Source: Tibeticola sediminis
GTDB lineage: Bacteria; Pseudomonadota; Gammaproteobacteria; Burkholderiales; Burkholderiaceae_C
Direction of reading: 5' to 3'
Length of the DNA stretch: 64,000 nt
Assembly (NCBI RefSeq): GCF_003843835.1
Contig: NZ_RKQL01000004.1
Span: 131,501 to 195,500, forward strand
Positions 8,535 through 19,212 of this stretch are shown one piece after another. Made by a program: the position numbers and the translations under genes. A model generated the notes under the pieces. That model was given only the letters and a program-made list of their open reading frames with translations, searched no databases and was not told the DNA's origin. Each line of letters opens with the position of its first letter. The stretch's first letter is position 1.

Positions 8535-9851
8535 TCAGGAGGTCAAGGGCCGCGGGGTGACTGCGGCAGCGGTGGAAGCCGCGTCGCCCAGAAAGCCAAA
8601 ATCCAGCGCCGGCCGCTCGCCGCTGATCAGTTCGGCCAGGGCCTTGCCCGAGCCTGCGCCGTGCGTCCAGCCCAGCGTGCCGTGGCCGGCGTTGACCCAC
8701 AACCGCTCCACGCGCGTGCGGCCGATGAACGGGATGTTGGTCGGGGTGGCCGGGCGCAGGCCGGCCCAGTAGTTGGGCTCCGAGAGGTCGCACACGCCGG
8801 GGAAGATCTGCTCGACCCGGCGCGCGAGCATCGCGCAGCGCGCCTGCGACAAGGGACTGTCGATCGAAGCATCCCAGCCACCGACCTCGATGGTGCCGGC
8901 GATGCGCAGCGTATCGCCGAGCCGGCTCATCGCGCACTTGACGCTGTCGTCGAGCAGGCTCACGGTGGGTGCCGCCTCGGGCCGCTTCAAGCGGAAGGTG
9001 GCGCTGTAGCCCTTGCCCGGGTAGATCGGCAGGCGCACGCCCACCTGGCGCAGCAGCGGGGCGCTGAAGCTGCCGCAAGCCACCACCGTGGCGTCGGCCT
9101 GCAGCGTGCGGCGCCCGCCGCCGAGCGTGTCGCGCAGATGCACGCGGGCCAGCGCGCCGCCCTCGGTCTCGAGGCGCTCGACCGCGTGCTGCCACAGGAA
9201 CTGCGCGCCACGCTCCGCGCAGCGGCACGCCAAAGCCTGGGTAAACAGCCGCGCGTCGCCGGATTCGTCGCTGGGCGTGTACGTGCCGCCGACGATCGGT
9301 TCCTGGCTGTACGCCAGCGCGGGCTCGATGGCGAGCAGTTCCTCGCGGCCCACCACCCGGCGCGCGACGCCGTAGCGCTGCATCAGCTCCGCGGCGCGTG
9401 CCGCGGCTTCGAAGGCGCGGGCATCGGTGTAGTAGTGCGCGATGCCACGTTCGAGCCGGTGGTATTCGATGCCGGTGCGGCGCACCAGATCTTTGAGCGC
9501 CGCGTGGCTGTAAGCGCCGAGCGCGACGAGCTGGCGCACATTGCGCTCGAAGGCCGCGTCGTTGCATTGGGCGAGGAAGCGCAGGCCCCAGGCCCATTGC
9601 GCGGGGTCCAGCGTGGGGCGGAACAGCAGCGGCGCCTCCTTACTGAACATCCATCGGAGCGCCTTGAGCGGCGCCTCGCGGTTGGCCCAGGGCTCGCAGT
9701 AGCTGACCGAGATCTGGCCAGCGTTGGCAAAGCTCGTCTCCAGCGCGGCGTCGGGCTGGCGGTCGACGACGATGACCTCGTGCCCGCGCTCGAGCAAATG
9801 CCAGGCGGTACTCACGCCAATGATGCCCGCGCCGAGGATGAGGACCTTCAT
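8535..9851 (-). CDS. D-amino acid dehydrogenase-like FAD oxidoreductase (DadA family)
   Basis: A 438-residue DAO-fold flavoprotein. The N-terminal dinucleotide-binding motif GAGIIGVSTAW (7-17) and the DadA signatures FANAGQIS, PGKGYSAT and HGTLGWTHGAGSGK are visible. The family oxidatively deaminates D-amino acids to 2-oxo acids, passing electrons to the respiratory chain. I chose ATG 9851, immediately before the FAD-binding strand. The gene is convergent with mnmE (25 bp apart) and divergent from argP, from which it is separated by 356 bp containing family A copy A2. That context fits amino-acid-linked regulation, but ArgP control is only an inference. Confidence 0.88.
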   Translation of the reverse strand: MKVLILGAGIIGVSTAWHLLERGHEVIVVDRQPDAALETSFANAGQISVSYCEPWANREAPLKALRWMFSKEAPLLFRPTLDPAQWAWGLRFLAQCNDAAFERNVRQLVALGAYSHAALKDLVRRTGIEYHRLERGIAHYYTDARAFEAAARAAELMQRYGVARRVVGREELLAIEPALAYSQEPIVGGTYTPSDESGDARLFTQALACRCAERGAQFLWQHAVERLETEGGALARVHLRDTLGGGRRTLQADATVVACGSFSAPLLRQVGVRLPIYPGKGYSATFRLKRPEAAPTVSLLDDSVKCAMSRLGDTLRIAGTIEVGGWDASIDSPLSQARCAMLARRVEQIFPGVCDLSEPNYWAGLRPATPTNIPFIGRTRVERLWVNAGHGTLGWTHGAGSGKALAELISGERPALDFGFLGDAASTAAAVTPRPLTS

Positions 9852-9961
9852 GACTCTGCTCCAAAGAAAAGCGAAATGCGATGGACCGCAGTGTCGGCCT
9901 CGACCTCGCCTTTGAAAAGCGGGATTCAAGTATCTGCAGGCGGATTAGATTGGCTGATAAT

Positions 9962-10196
9962 CCTAAATCCGGCAGTTGGGCGCGCCTGGGCGGGTCGTCA
10001 TCGGGCGCGCGGGCAAGGCGCAAACCGCAGACATGGCGGGTGCCATGGCGAGGATTTGCAACGCCGCCCCCGCGCCCGAGGGCGGCTCGAACGGGTGCGC
10101 AGCGCTCACCCAAACGCTGAACGGCCTGCGCACCGAAAATAGTTGAGACGCCAACACCTTGCATTCAGCGAAAAGCGGTCAACTGCCGGATTTAGG
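9962..10196 (+). mobile_element. family A element copy A2 (235 bp) between dadA-like gene and argP
   Basis: The 17-bp terminal inverted repeats are perfect: CCTAAATCCGGCAGTTG at the left and CAACTGCCGGATTTAGG at the right. The flanking 5-mers are ATAAT and ATGAT, a target duplication with one later change. The element fills most of the 356-bp divergent intergenic region. The remaining 110 bp next to the dehydrogenase gene show no recognised feature. Its end provides an AGGA ten bases before the argP start codon. Confidence 0.86.
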
Positions 10197-10207
10197 ATGA
10201 TCGACGC

Positions 10208-11119
10208 ATGGACACCGACGCGCTCGAATGCCTCGCCGCCATCGTGGAGGAAGGCGGCTTCGACCGCGCGGCGCAGCGCTTGCACATCACCCAATCCGCG
10301 GTGTCGCAGCGACTGCGCGCGCTCGAAGCCCAGGTGGGCACGGTACTGATCGTGCGCAGCCGGCCGCTCAAGCCGACGCCGGCGGGGCGATTGCTGCTCA
10401 AACATGCGCAGCAGATGCGACTGCTGCGCGCCGATCTGGAGCGCGACCTGCGCGAACTCGCGCCCGGCAACCGCGCCGGCGCCCGCGAGCACGAGCGCGT
10501 GGCCATCGCCATCAACGCCGACAGCATCGCGACCTGGGCGCTCGATCCCCTGGGGCCGCTCGTGCGCGAGGGCCTGGCGCTGGAGATCATCACCGACGAC
10601 CAGGACTTCACCCATGAGTGGCTGCGCTCGGGCCAGGTGCTCGGGTGCGTCACGACGCTCGCGCAGCCCTTGCGCGGCTGCAAGCTCGTGCCGCTCGGGG
10701 CCATGCATTACGTGGCCGTGGCGTCGCGCGACTACGCGCGCACCCACGCCCCACAAGGGCTCACGCCGCACAACTTCAGCCGCCTGCCCTTCGTCGCCTT
10801 CAACCGCAAGGACGACATCCCGGCCGAATTCGTGCAGCAGGCCTTCGGCCTATCACGCGTGGCCGTGGGACGCAGCTTCGTGCCGAGCTCGCAAGGCCAG
10901 GTGCGCGCGGTGCGCTCGGGCTGGGGCGCGAGCGTGGTGCCGGAACTGCTGGTGCGTGAGGCGCTCGCCGCGGGGGAACTGGTGGATCTGCTGCCGGGCC
11001 GGAGCCTGCCGGTGCAGCTGTATTGGCATTGCTGGAACCTTGCCTCCGAGGTGCTGGACGCGCTCACCAAGGCCATCGTCGACGCCGCTTCCCGAGTGCT
11101 GGCCCCAGCGGGTGACTGA
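10208..11119 (+). CDS. argP: LysR-type regulator ArgP (IciA)
   Basis: A 303-residue LysR-family regulator. The N-terminal winged helix-turn-helix reads ALECLAAIVEEGGFDRAAQRLHIT then QSAVSQRLRALE (about residues 5-42), which is the ArgP/IciA form rather than that of generic LysR proteins. The periplasmic-binding-like effector domain follows. ArgP proteins sense lysine or arginine and usually drive the argO/lysE exporter. No exporter gene lies next to it here; the divergent neighbour is a DadA-like dehydrogenase. The start is ATG 10208, 11 bp after element A2, so its promoter must lie within or beyond that element. Confidence 0.87.
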   Translation: MDTDALECLAAIVEEGGFDRAAQRLHITQSAVSQRLRALEAQVGTVLIVRSRPLKPTPAGRLLLKHAQQMRLLRADLERDLRELAPGNRAGAREHERVAIAINADSIATWALDPLGPLVREGLALEIITDDQDFTHEWLRSGQVLGCVTTLAQPLRGCKLVPLGAMHYVAVASRDYARTHAPQGLTPHNFSRLPFVAFNRKDDIPAEFVQQAFGLSRVAVGRSFVPSSQGQVRAVRSGWGASVVPELLVREALAAGELVDLLPGRSLPVQLYWHCWNLASEVLDALTKAIVDAASRVLAPAGD

Positions 11120-11180
11120 TGGGTCGCGTTTTGGCCGGATCAAACAAGGGTTATACGCGCGGTTCTAGAATGAGGTCATC

Positions 11181-11810
11181 ATGACCGAAACCGCTCTTGC
11201 GCCCGTGCGCACCAAACCCTCGTTCAAGGCACAGATGCTGCAGGCGCGCGAGGACGCCATCATCGCCGCCGTGAACCGGCTGTTGGCCGAAAAAGGCTTC
11301 GACGCCATGACGGTGGACGAAGTCGCCGCCGAGGTGGGCATCGCCAAGGCCAGCCTCTACAAGCACTTCCCCAGCAAGGAGGATCTGGCCTGCGCCGCGA
11401 TGGTGCGTGTGATGCGCCGCGCCCAGGCTTTCTTGGCGTCTTTGCCCGCAGATGGCCGGCCGCTCGAGCAGATCAAAGCGGTGGCGCGCTGGACCATGGA
11501 ACTGCAGCTCGCCGGTGAGATGCCCTCGCTGCCGAGCCAAAACTCCAGCCTGCGCGCAACGCTGATGAACAGCGCCGACTACATGAACGGCCTCATTGAG
11601 ATCAGCGACCGCCTGGGCCGCTGGATCGAAGCGGCCCAGAGCGAAGGCAGCATCAACCCCGCGCTGCCGCCGCTGGCCGTGCTCTACACGCTCTATGCGC
11701 GCGCCTGCGACCCGGTGCTGGAGTTCCTCAAAGCCTCGGGCCAGTTCAGCGACGCGCAGATCATCGAACTGGTGATGAGCACCTGCTTCGAAGGGCTCGA
11801 AGCGCGCTGA
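11181..11810 (+). CDS. TetR family transcriptional regulator
   Basis: A 209-residue TetR/AcrR repressor. The DNA-binding domain spans about residues 21-68 (REDAIIAAVNRLLAEKGFD, then the recognition region VGIAKASLYKHFPSKEDL). The C-terminal ligand domain is not recognisable to a known subclass. It is alone on its strand: argP ends 61 bp before it and the universal stress gene converges on it 18 bp after. A TTATACGCG motif sits 30 bp upstream of the start, but I see no convincing operator. The target genes are unknown. Confidence 0.85.
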   Translation: MTETALAPVRTKPSFKAQMLQAREDAIIAAVNRLLAEKGFDAMTVDEVAAEVGIAKASLYKHFPSKEDLACAAMVRVMRRAQAFLASLPADGRPLEQIKAVARWTMELQLAGEMPSLPSQNSSLRATLMNSADYMNGLIEISDRLGRWIEAAQSEGSINPALPPLAVLYTLYARACDPVLEFLKASGQFSDAQIIELVMSTCFEGLEAR

Positions 11811-11828
11811 GCGGTGCGCGCGACGAGC

Positions 11829-12251
11829 TCAGCGCACCAGCAGCACGGGCACTTTGCAGTGCGCGAGAACCTGGGTGGCCACCGACCCGAGCACCAGGCT
11901 CGCCAGCGCGCCGTGGCCGTGTGAGCCCATGACGATGAGGTCGAACTGGCCGTCTTCGGCGAACTTGGCGATGGTTTCGCCCGCCGGGCCAACCTTCCAG
12001 GTCGACTGAGCCGTCACGCCGTGGCGCTCGAGGAATTTGCGCACCGGCGCGAGCACCTTTTCCGCCTCCTCGGCGTAATAGGCGTTGACCACGTCCTTGC
12101 CGACCGCGGCCCGCGCCCGCGGCGGCAGTGGCGGCTGCACCGTCAGCACGGTGTACTGCGCACTGGCGTTGAAGATTTCGTTGTGCGTGACCAGGTAGGC
12201 CAGCATCTTCTTGGTGTAGGGGCTGCCGTCGACGGCGAGCAGGATGTTCAT
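11829..12251 (-). CDS. universal stress protein (UspA family)
   Basis: A 140-residue single-domain Usp protein. It begins MNILLAVDGSPYTKKML and has the ATP-binding C-terminal loop GSHGHGALASLVLGSVATQVL (G-2x-G-9x-G pattern), followed by CKVPVLLVR. Such proteins accumulate under starvation or stress and bind nucleotide. ATG 12251 has a good Shine-Dalgarno (GAGGAG). The fasciclin gene ends 85 bp upstream on the same strand, so co-transcription is possible. Confidence 0.9.
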   Translation of the reverse strand: MNILLAVDGSPYTKKMLAYLVTHNEIFNASAQYTVLTVQPPLPPRARAAVGKDVVNAYYAEEAEKVLAPVRKFLERHGVTAQSTWKVGPAGETIAKFAEDGQFDLIVMGSHGHGALASLVLGSVATQVLAHCKVPVLLVR

Positions 12252-12336
12252 GGCGCCTCTCCTCGTGGGTTGGGATGGTGGCGCACAGTCTAGCGGCACA
12301 TGGTCGCGCGGCAGCCCCTGCTGCGCCGGTTTTTCC

Positions 12337-12882
12337 TCAAGCGGACGGGAGAATCACCTTGTCGATGACGTGGATCACCCCGTTGCTGGTGAACACGTCG
12401 GTCGCGACGATGCTGGCCATGCGGCCGCGCTGGTCGGTGATCCTGAGCATGGCGTCGATGCTGAAGGTCTGGCCCTGCGCCGTGCGGATGGCGGTGTTGA
12501 TCGGCACGTCGGCCTTGAGCACACGGCCCGGCACCACATGGTAAGTCAGCACCGCGGTGAGCAGCGGCTTGTTGGCCAGCAGCGCCTCCTGGGTGACGCC
12601 GAGCTCGCCCAGCAGCGCAGCAAACGCCGCATTCGTCGGCGCGAACACGGTGAACGGGCCGGGGCCTTTGAGCGTGTCGACCAGGCCCGCGGCAACCACC
12701 GCCTCGACGAGAATGCTCAGGTCGGCCTCGGATTTCGCCAGCTCGACGATGTCGGGCGGATGGTCGTCGTCGCCACCGCCGCAGGCGCTCAACGCGGCGA
12801 GCGTGACGGCGGCCGCGCTCCATTGAAGAAACCTGCGCTTGGGCAAGGCAGCATGAAACCAGGACGTGTCGGCTTGATCCAT
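12337..12882 (-). CDS. fasciclin-domain lipoprotein
   Basis: A 181-residue exported protein with one fasciclin (FAS1) domain (about 45-181). The conserved H1 and H2 boxes read FTVFAPTNAAFAAL and GVIHVIDKVILP, with YHVVPG between. The signal peptide PKRRFLQWSAAAVTLAAL ends in lipobox LSAC; the twin-arginine RRFLQ makes Tat export conceivable. FAS1 domains mediate adhesion or matrix contact, but the role of small bacterial ones is poorly known. ATG 12882 follows AGGAG. The 131 bp upstream, before the metallophosphoesterase 3' end, contains a TATAGT that could be a -10 element without a good -35. Confidence 0.85.
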   Translation of the reverse strand: MDQADTSWFHAALPKRRFLQWSAAAVTLAALSACGGGDDDHPPDIVELAKSEADLSILVEAVVAAGLVDTLKGPGPFTVFAPTNAAFAALLGELGVTQEALLANKPLLTAVLTYHVVPGRVLKADVPINTAIRTAQGQTFSIDAMLRITDQRGRMASIVATDVFTSNGVIHVIDKVILPSA

Positions 12883-13013
12883 GGGACTCTCCTGAAGATC
12901 CGGGGCGACCGCAGCAAGACGCATAGACCGGAAAGATTGCGATGTGACTGCAGAGTCACTATAAGGTCTTTGCGGTATTGCTTGTGTATCCATTCGTTCG
13001 CCATGGATACTCT

Positions 13014-13859
13014 TCAGCTTGAATTTGCGGGTTTGAAGTCGATCAGCCGCTGCGCATCGAAGCCCTCCTGCTCGTGTTTGTGCGCATAGCCGCGCGGGTT
13101 GGCCACCACGCGGCAGCCGGCTTCGGTGTAATCGACGCGGCAATGCACATGGCCATGCAGCCACAGCCGTGCGGCGCCCAGCAACTCGTCGAGGCGATTG
13201 CAAAAACCGGCGGTTCCCGGCACCAGGCCGTAGCGCGGGTCGGCGCTGCGCAGGCTTGGGGCGAAGTGAGTGACCACAACGGTCGGCCCATCGAAGGGCT
13301 GCGCCAGTGCGCTGCGCAGCCACTGCTCACACACCAGCGCCTGGCCACGCACGGCCTCGGACAGAAACGGTGCGCCGCCACGCGTGGTGCCGGTCTTGCA
13401 CAGGTAGAAGTCGGCGGCGCGAAAAGCTTTCTGGCGGGCTTGCGCGCGGGCTTGGGTCCGCGTGTGGCCGCGTGACGCGCGCTCGGGCAACAGCGCGTCG
13501 AAGTCGCTCCACAAGGTGGTGCCGATGAAGCGCACGCCGCCGATGCGCACGCTGCGGCGTTCGAGCCAGATCAGCCCCAGGCGTTCGCAGGTGGCTTGCA
13601 GGCGGGCGTGGGCGGCGTCGAAGTCCAGCCCGTCGTATTCATGGTTGCCGGGCACGAACACCACCGGCGTGGGCCAGCCGTGCTGCGGGCTAAAGCGCGC
13701 GAGCCCGAAATCGGCATCGGCCTGGAGCGGGAGCTTGGAGCCGCGCTGGTACGAGCCGATGTCGCCGGCCAGGACCAGCACGTCGGCGCCGGGAGAGGGC
13801 TGCGGCTGAAAGCCCGGGTCGGCCTCGAGGTGAAGGTCGGAGAGCAGCTGGATCTTCAT
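13014..13859 (-). CDS. calcineurin-like metallophosphoesterase
   Basis: A 281-residue phosphoesterase with the full dinuclear-metal motif series: DLHLEAD (8-14), GDIG, GNHEYD, THFAPS and GHVH. It resembles stand-alone Ser/Thr phosphatase-like enzymes whose physiological substrate is unknown. There is no signal peptide, so it is cytoplasmic. The start is ATG 13859, right at the metal-binding strand. It is not obviously in an operon: the fasciclin gene lies 131 bp downstream and a LysR gene ends 85 bp upstream. Confidence 0.88.
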   Translation of the reverse strand: MKIQLLSDLHLEADPGFQPQPSPGADVLVLAGDIGSYQRGSKLPLQADADFGLARFSPQHGWPTPVVFVPGNHEYDGLDFDAAHARLQATCERLGLIWLERRSVRIGGVRFIGTTLWSDFDALLPERASRGHTRTQARAQARQKAFRAADFYLCKTGTTRGGAPFLSEAVRGQALVCEQWLRSALAQPFDGPTVVVTHFAPSLRSADPRYGLVPGTAGFCNRLDELLGAARLWLHGHVHCRVDYTEAGCRVVANPRGYAHKHEQEGFDAQRLIDFKPANSS

Positions 13860-13910
13860 CGGGGCTGGGTGGATGGCGGGCCCGCTTCAACCCAAATCCG
13901 GATCATTTTT

Positions 13911-13965
13911 AAAAAAGTGGGCGCTTGCCGGCAGGAAATGGCGCTCAATCGCTCTCATTTTTGAA
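13911..13965 (+). repeat. family D repeat at the 3' end of the LysR gene
   Basis: The stretch contains GCTTGCCGGCAGGAAATGG and ends CTCATTTTTGAA, aligning along its full length with the copies at 55801 and 41682. It encodes the last codons of the convergent LysR gene (peptide EFKNESD) and its stop, so the repeat has become the C-terminus of that protein. Confidence 0.65.
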
Positions 13966-14928
13966 CTCTTGTACGGCCTCGGCCGCCCGCAGCACGCTGC
14001 TGCGCAGCCATTGGTGCGCCGCATCGCGGTCCCTGCGACGGGCCCAGAGCGCTTCGACATGGACCGGCGGCACCTCGAAGGGCAGAGGGCGCATCACGAG
14101 TTCATCGGCCATGCCGGTTTGGGGCACGAAATGCCGCGGCAGCACGGTGAGCAGGTCCGACTGAACCACGACCCGGCCAGCGGTGAAGAACTGGTTCACG
14201 GTCAGCACCACCCGCCGACTGCGCCCCAGCGCGGCCAGCGCCTCGTCGATGAAGCCCCAGGGTCGGCCCGAAAAGCTCACGAGCAAATGGCGCGCCGCGC
14301 AATAGCGCGACAAGGTGAGCGGCCCTTTCGCCAGCGGATGCCCGCGGCGCATGACGCAGACATAGCTGCCGGTATAGAGCCGCTGGTGCGCGTATGCCAC
14401 CGCCTCGGCCGCCTGGGTGCGCGCCGTCAGGTCGGCCAGCACCGCGGGGAAATAGCCCACCGCCAGATCGACCTGACCTTCCTCGAGCCAGCGCCGCGGA
14501 TCGCGGGTGGTCAAGGGCACGATGCGCAGGGTCACACCCGGCGCCTCGACCGAGGCGAGCCGCTCCAGTTCGGGCGCGAGCGTTGCAGCGGTCGCGTCGG
14601 CCATGGCCAGCACGAACTGGTCCCGCGCCGCCGCCGGGTCGAAGCGGCTCGGGGCGAGCGTCTGCTCCAGGCTCTGCAGCGCCTCGCGCACGCCGGGCCA
14701 GAGGGCGAGCGCGCGCGGCGTGGGCTCGACCCCCGCCCCGCTGCGCCGTACGAGGTCGTCCCCCAAGGCATCGCGCAGCCGCCGCAAGGCATTGCTGACC
14801 GCCGGCTGCGTCAACGCCAGGTTGCGCGCGGCGCGCGTGAGGCTGCGCTCGGCCATGACTTCGTCAAAGACCCGCAGCAGGTTCAAGTCGAAAGTGCGGA
14901 AGTTGACGGTGCTGTCGGCAGGGCTCAT
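13945..14928 (-). CDS. LysR-type transcriptional regulator
   Basis: A 327-residue regulator. The helix-turn-helix lies at the N-terminus (FDLNLLRVFDEVMAERSLTR, then NLALTQPAVSNALRRLR), like the NodD/SyrM-type subgroup that starts with the LNLLRVF motif. The effector-binding domain is complete. I take ATG 14928; a GTG lies just before it. The last seven residues and the stop come from a family D repeat. It is divergent from a small membrane-protein gene, with a clear dyad between them that may be its operator. The ligand is unknown. Confidence 0.85.
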   Translation of the reverse strand: MSPADSTVNFRTFDLNLLRVFDEVMAERSLTRAARNLALTQPAVSNALRRLRDALGDDLVRRSGAGVEPTPRALALWPGVREALQSLEQTLAPSRFDPAAARDQFVLAMADATAATLAPELERLASVEAPGVTLRIVPLTTRDPRRWLEEGQVDLAVGYFPAVLADLTARTQAAEAVAYAHQRLYTGSYVCVMRRGHPLAKGPLTLSRYCAARHLLVSFSGRPWGFIDEALAALGRSRRVVLTVNQFFTAGRVVVQSDLLTVLPRHFVPQTGMADELVMRPLPFEVPPVHVEALWARRRDRDAAHQWLRSSVLRAAEAVQEFKNESD

Positions 14929-14938
14929 CACGCCATTA

Positions 14939-14990
14939 CATCATCACGATGATGAATGTTCAACATCATCAATATAAAGTAGAAAAACAC
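14939..14990. promoter_or_regulatory. divergent promoter region with a dyad between LysR gene and membrane-protein gene
   Basis: The perfect 7-bp inverted repeat CATCATC-AC-GATGATG lies at 14939-14954, 11 bp upstream of the LysR start. A half-site repeat CATCATC follows at 14964-14970, then TATAAA, which could be a -10 for the rightward gene. The arrangement is what LysR proteins use for autoregulation and divergent activation; binding is inferred. Confidence 0.45.
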
Positions 14991-15038
14991 CCGTGGAAAC
15001 CCTAATCTTCGCCTCCAGCCCTACCGGGCTTTTCAAGG

Positions 15039-15488
15039 ATGAAGATCATGAGTCCCTCTCCCGACACCCCGCTGACCCTGCGCTCGACCGCTGACCTGCC
15101 CGAAAGTCGCGAACCGCTGCCCGCAAGCCGCACGACCGCTCGGGCGCTGGCGGCGCTGCTGCTCGCGGCCATCGTGTCCGCCATGCTGGTCGTCGCCGAT
15201 CAGATCATCGAAACCTGGTCTGACGGCCATTTGTTGCTCGCCTGGGCGGGCCTGTGGGCACTCGGCTTTGCCGCCATCGTGCTGCTGGGCGGCACCGTGC
15301 GGCGCTTCGCGCAGCGCCTGACCGAACTGCTCGACGAATGGGCCCGCGCACGCGCGCAGCGCCGCGCCGACGCCCGCCTGTGGGCTATCGCCCAGCGCGA
15401 CCCGCGCATCATGGCCGACCTGCAAGCAGCCTACGCCCGCAAAGAAACCGGCGCCGAGCCGCATCGGACGCCGTTTCCGCACTACTGA
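15039..15488 (+). CDS. small two-helix membrane protein of unknown function
   Basis: A 149-residue protein I do not recognise. A polar N-terminus is followed by two hydrophobic helices (about 35-54 and 65-85). The cytoplasmic tail is rich in Arg and Ala (WARARAQRRADARLWAIAQRD) and probably helical. An in-frame second ATG lies at residue 4. The pairing with a divergent LysR gene and a shared dyad suggests it is that regulator's target, but this is context only. Confidence 0.6.
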   Translation: MKIMSPSPDTPLTLRSTADLPESREPLPASRTTARALAALLLAAIVSAMLVVADQIIETWSDGHLLLAWAGLWALGFAAIVLLGGTVRRFAQRLTELLDEWARARAQRRADARLWAIAQRDPRIMADLQAAYARKETGAEPHRTPFPHY

Positions 15489-15516
15489 GTCACCGAGCGG
15501 AAGGCGCGCGGGGCGC

Positions 15517-16668
15517 TCAACAGCCTGGCAGAGGCGCGCCCCGATTGAGTGCCGCCACGGTGTCCAACAGGCTGCCCCAATAAATGGGCAACCGCGCCCA
15601 GGGGTTGCCCGTATCGGTCACGGGGTCGTACTGCAAATCCGTCACGTAGACCCAGCCCGTGTTGTTGCGGGCCGTTGCCGCCGACTGAAGGGCGCGTTGC
15701 ATGGTGGCGCAGCCGACGCTGTCGTGCACCAGCATGGCCAAACCGCTGTTCGTGCGCTCATAAACCCAGGGCGCAGAGGCTCGCGGATCGAAGCCCGCGT
15801 ACGTGCTGAGCGGCCCTTCGTAAACGACTAAGGTGTCTGCGACATTTGCGTAGCCCGCCTCTGGCAAGAGACCCGGGTTGCCCACCACGCGCAGTGTCGG
15901 ATCGATGCTGCGGATGTACGCGGCCAGCGCTTGATAAAGCGGTAACGACGTTGAGCCGTCCGCCATCTCATCCAAGAAGAAGCCGCTGATGAGGCCTCGT
16001 CCGTACAGCTGCAAATAGCGGTCGACGTTGAGCTTGATCGCGTCGAGCGAACGATTCCCGTAACCCGTCGCGACATAGCCCAGTGCCCGCCCTCCGGCTG
16101 CGACGAAGCGCCCCAAGGCTTCGACCTCGTAGGGGTCGACCGAGGTCAATGCGCCATCGTCCGGGTTGAAGATGGCTTCCACCCGAACCTCGGGATGGCT
16201 CTTTACCCCGTCAATCAGATCATCCCAGGGCGACCCCTCCGCCAGTGGGTAGAAATACGCCGGCACCAACACCGCCATCGGTTCGGGGGGCGGTCGAAAC
16301 GTCAGCGATTGGCTCGCCGCAACACTCCGAAGCCCCACACTCGCGCCGGCCGTCAGCGAAACCACGCCAGGGCTGGTGGCGGTCATGCGGGTCTGTGCCT
16401 GCCCCTTCAGGGTCGGACTGGCCGTTGGAGAAAAAACCGCTCGTGCCGCCTGCCAAGATACGGTGGTGCCATCGGGTACCGGCTGCTCGCCGAGCGACAC
16501 CTGTGCGGCCAAAGACACAGGCACGCCAACGGTGTAAATCTCATCCTGCGCCGCGGGCATCACCATGGTCAGGGTCAGCGGCGGCGGGCTGTCCGAGCCG
16601 CCGCCACAAGCCATGAGACTGGCGACGAGGGCTGCGACAATCGCAAAACGTGGCGCGCTCGTGTTCAT
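15517..16668 (-). CDS. lipoprotein with Ig-like and spherulation-specific family 4 domain
   Basis: A 383-residue exported lipoprotein (lipobox LMAC near residue 21). A Ser/Pro-rich and Ig-like segment (about 30-125) is followed by a C-terminal domain beginning LVPAYFYPLAEGSPWDDL, the signature of the spherulin-4 family. That family has a TIM-barrel fold related to glycoside hydrolases acting on galactosaminogalactan-type polymers. GFFLDEMADG carries acidic residues in the place where catalysis would be expected. The start is ATG 16668; the frame stays open further upstream through repeat C1 but without a signal peptide. A hydrolase role is inferred from family; the substrate is unknown. Confidence 0.72.
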   Translation of the reverse strand: MNTSAPRFAIVAALVASLMACGGGSDSPPPLTLTMVMPAAQDEIYTVGVPVSLAAQVSLGEQPVPDGTTVSWQAARAVFSPTASPTLKGQAQTRMTATSPGVVSLTAGASVGLRSVAASQSLTFRPPPEPMAVLVPAYFYPLAEGSPWDDLIDGVKSHPEVRVEAIFNPDDGALTSVDPYEVEALGRFVAAGGRALGYVATGYGNRSLDAIKLNVDRYLQLYGRGLISGFFLDEMADGSTSLPLYQALAAYIRSIDPTLRVVGNPGLLPEAGYANVADTLVVYEGPLSTYAGFDPRASAPWVYERTNSGLAMLVHDSVGCATMQRALQSAATARNNTGWVYVTDLQYDPVTDTGNPWARLPIYWGSLLDTVAALNRGAPLPGC

Positions 16669-16685
16669 GCCGCGATTGTGCCTGA

Positions 16686-16741
16686 GAGGCTTAGAGGGAA
16701 TTGGGCGCCCCTTCGGGCACGCCCAATTCCCTCTCAGCCTC
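16686..16741. mobile_element. family C element, short form C1 (56 bp)
   Basis: This is a near-perfect hairpin: GAGGCTTAGAGGGAATTGGG on one arm, the complementary CCCAATTCCCTCTCAGCCTC on the other, and a CCCCTTCGGG loop region. It is flanked by TGA on both sides (16683-16685 and 16742-16744); a 4-bp CTGA duplication is an alternative reading. It lies between the divergent spherulin-like gene and queA and lacks the roughly 100-bp middle found in copy C2. Confidence 0.75.
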
Positions 16742-16904
16742 TGAGGCATCGAAAGCGCAAGGCATCCCTACCCACCTCCACAGGGCCCCTCCCCCCGTCG
16801 GCTTATGAAACAATGCGGCCTCCCACGCCGGCTCCGCCGCGTCCATGAGGGGCGCTTTCGCGCCACTTGCTTCACCCTCACCCGGGCCTGTCCAGCCCAG
16901 TGCC

Positions 16905-19170
<2,266 letters not shown>

Positions 19171-19212
19171 CTGGCGGCGGCCGGCCCCCAGCGCGCGCCG
19201 CTGTTCGCCAAC

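Noticed and set aside
9963-10157. Protein-coding gene inside family A elements
   Set aside because: The frame recurs in each copy but differs by many amino-acid changes, has no ribosome-binding site, and other frames of the element are open too. It is kept only as a low-ranking finding.
12297-12336. Terminator hairpin followed by GGTTTTT after the fasciclin gene
   Set aside because: The T run is on the plus strand, where no gene ends nearby. On the fasciclin strand the orientation is wrong.
16686-16741. Rho-independent terminator upstream of the spherulin-like gene
   Set aside because: The stem is strong, but there is no T run. It lies at the 5' sides of two divergent genes and matches the ends of element C2.
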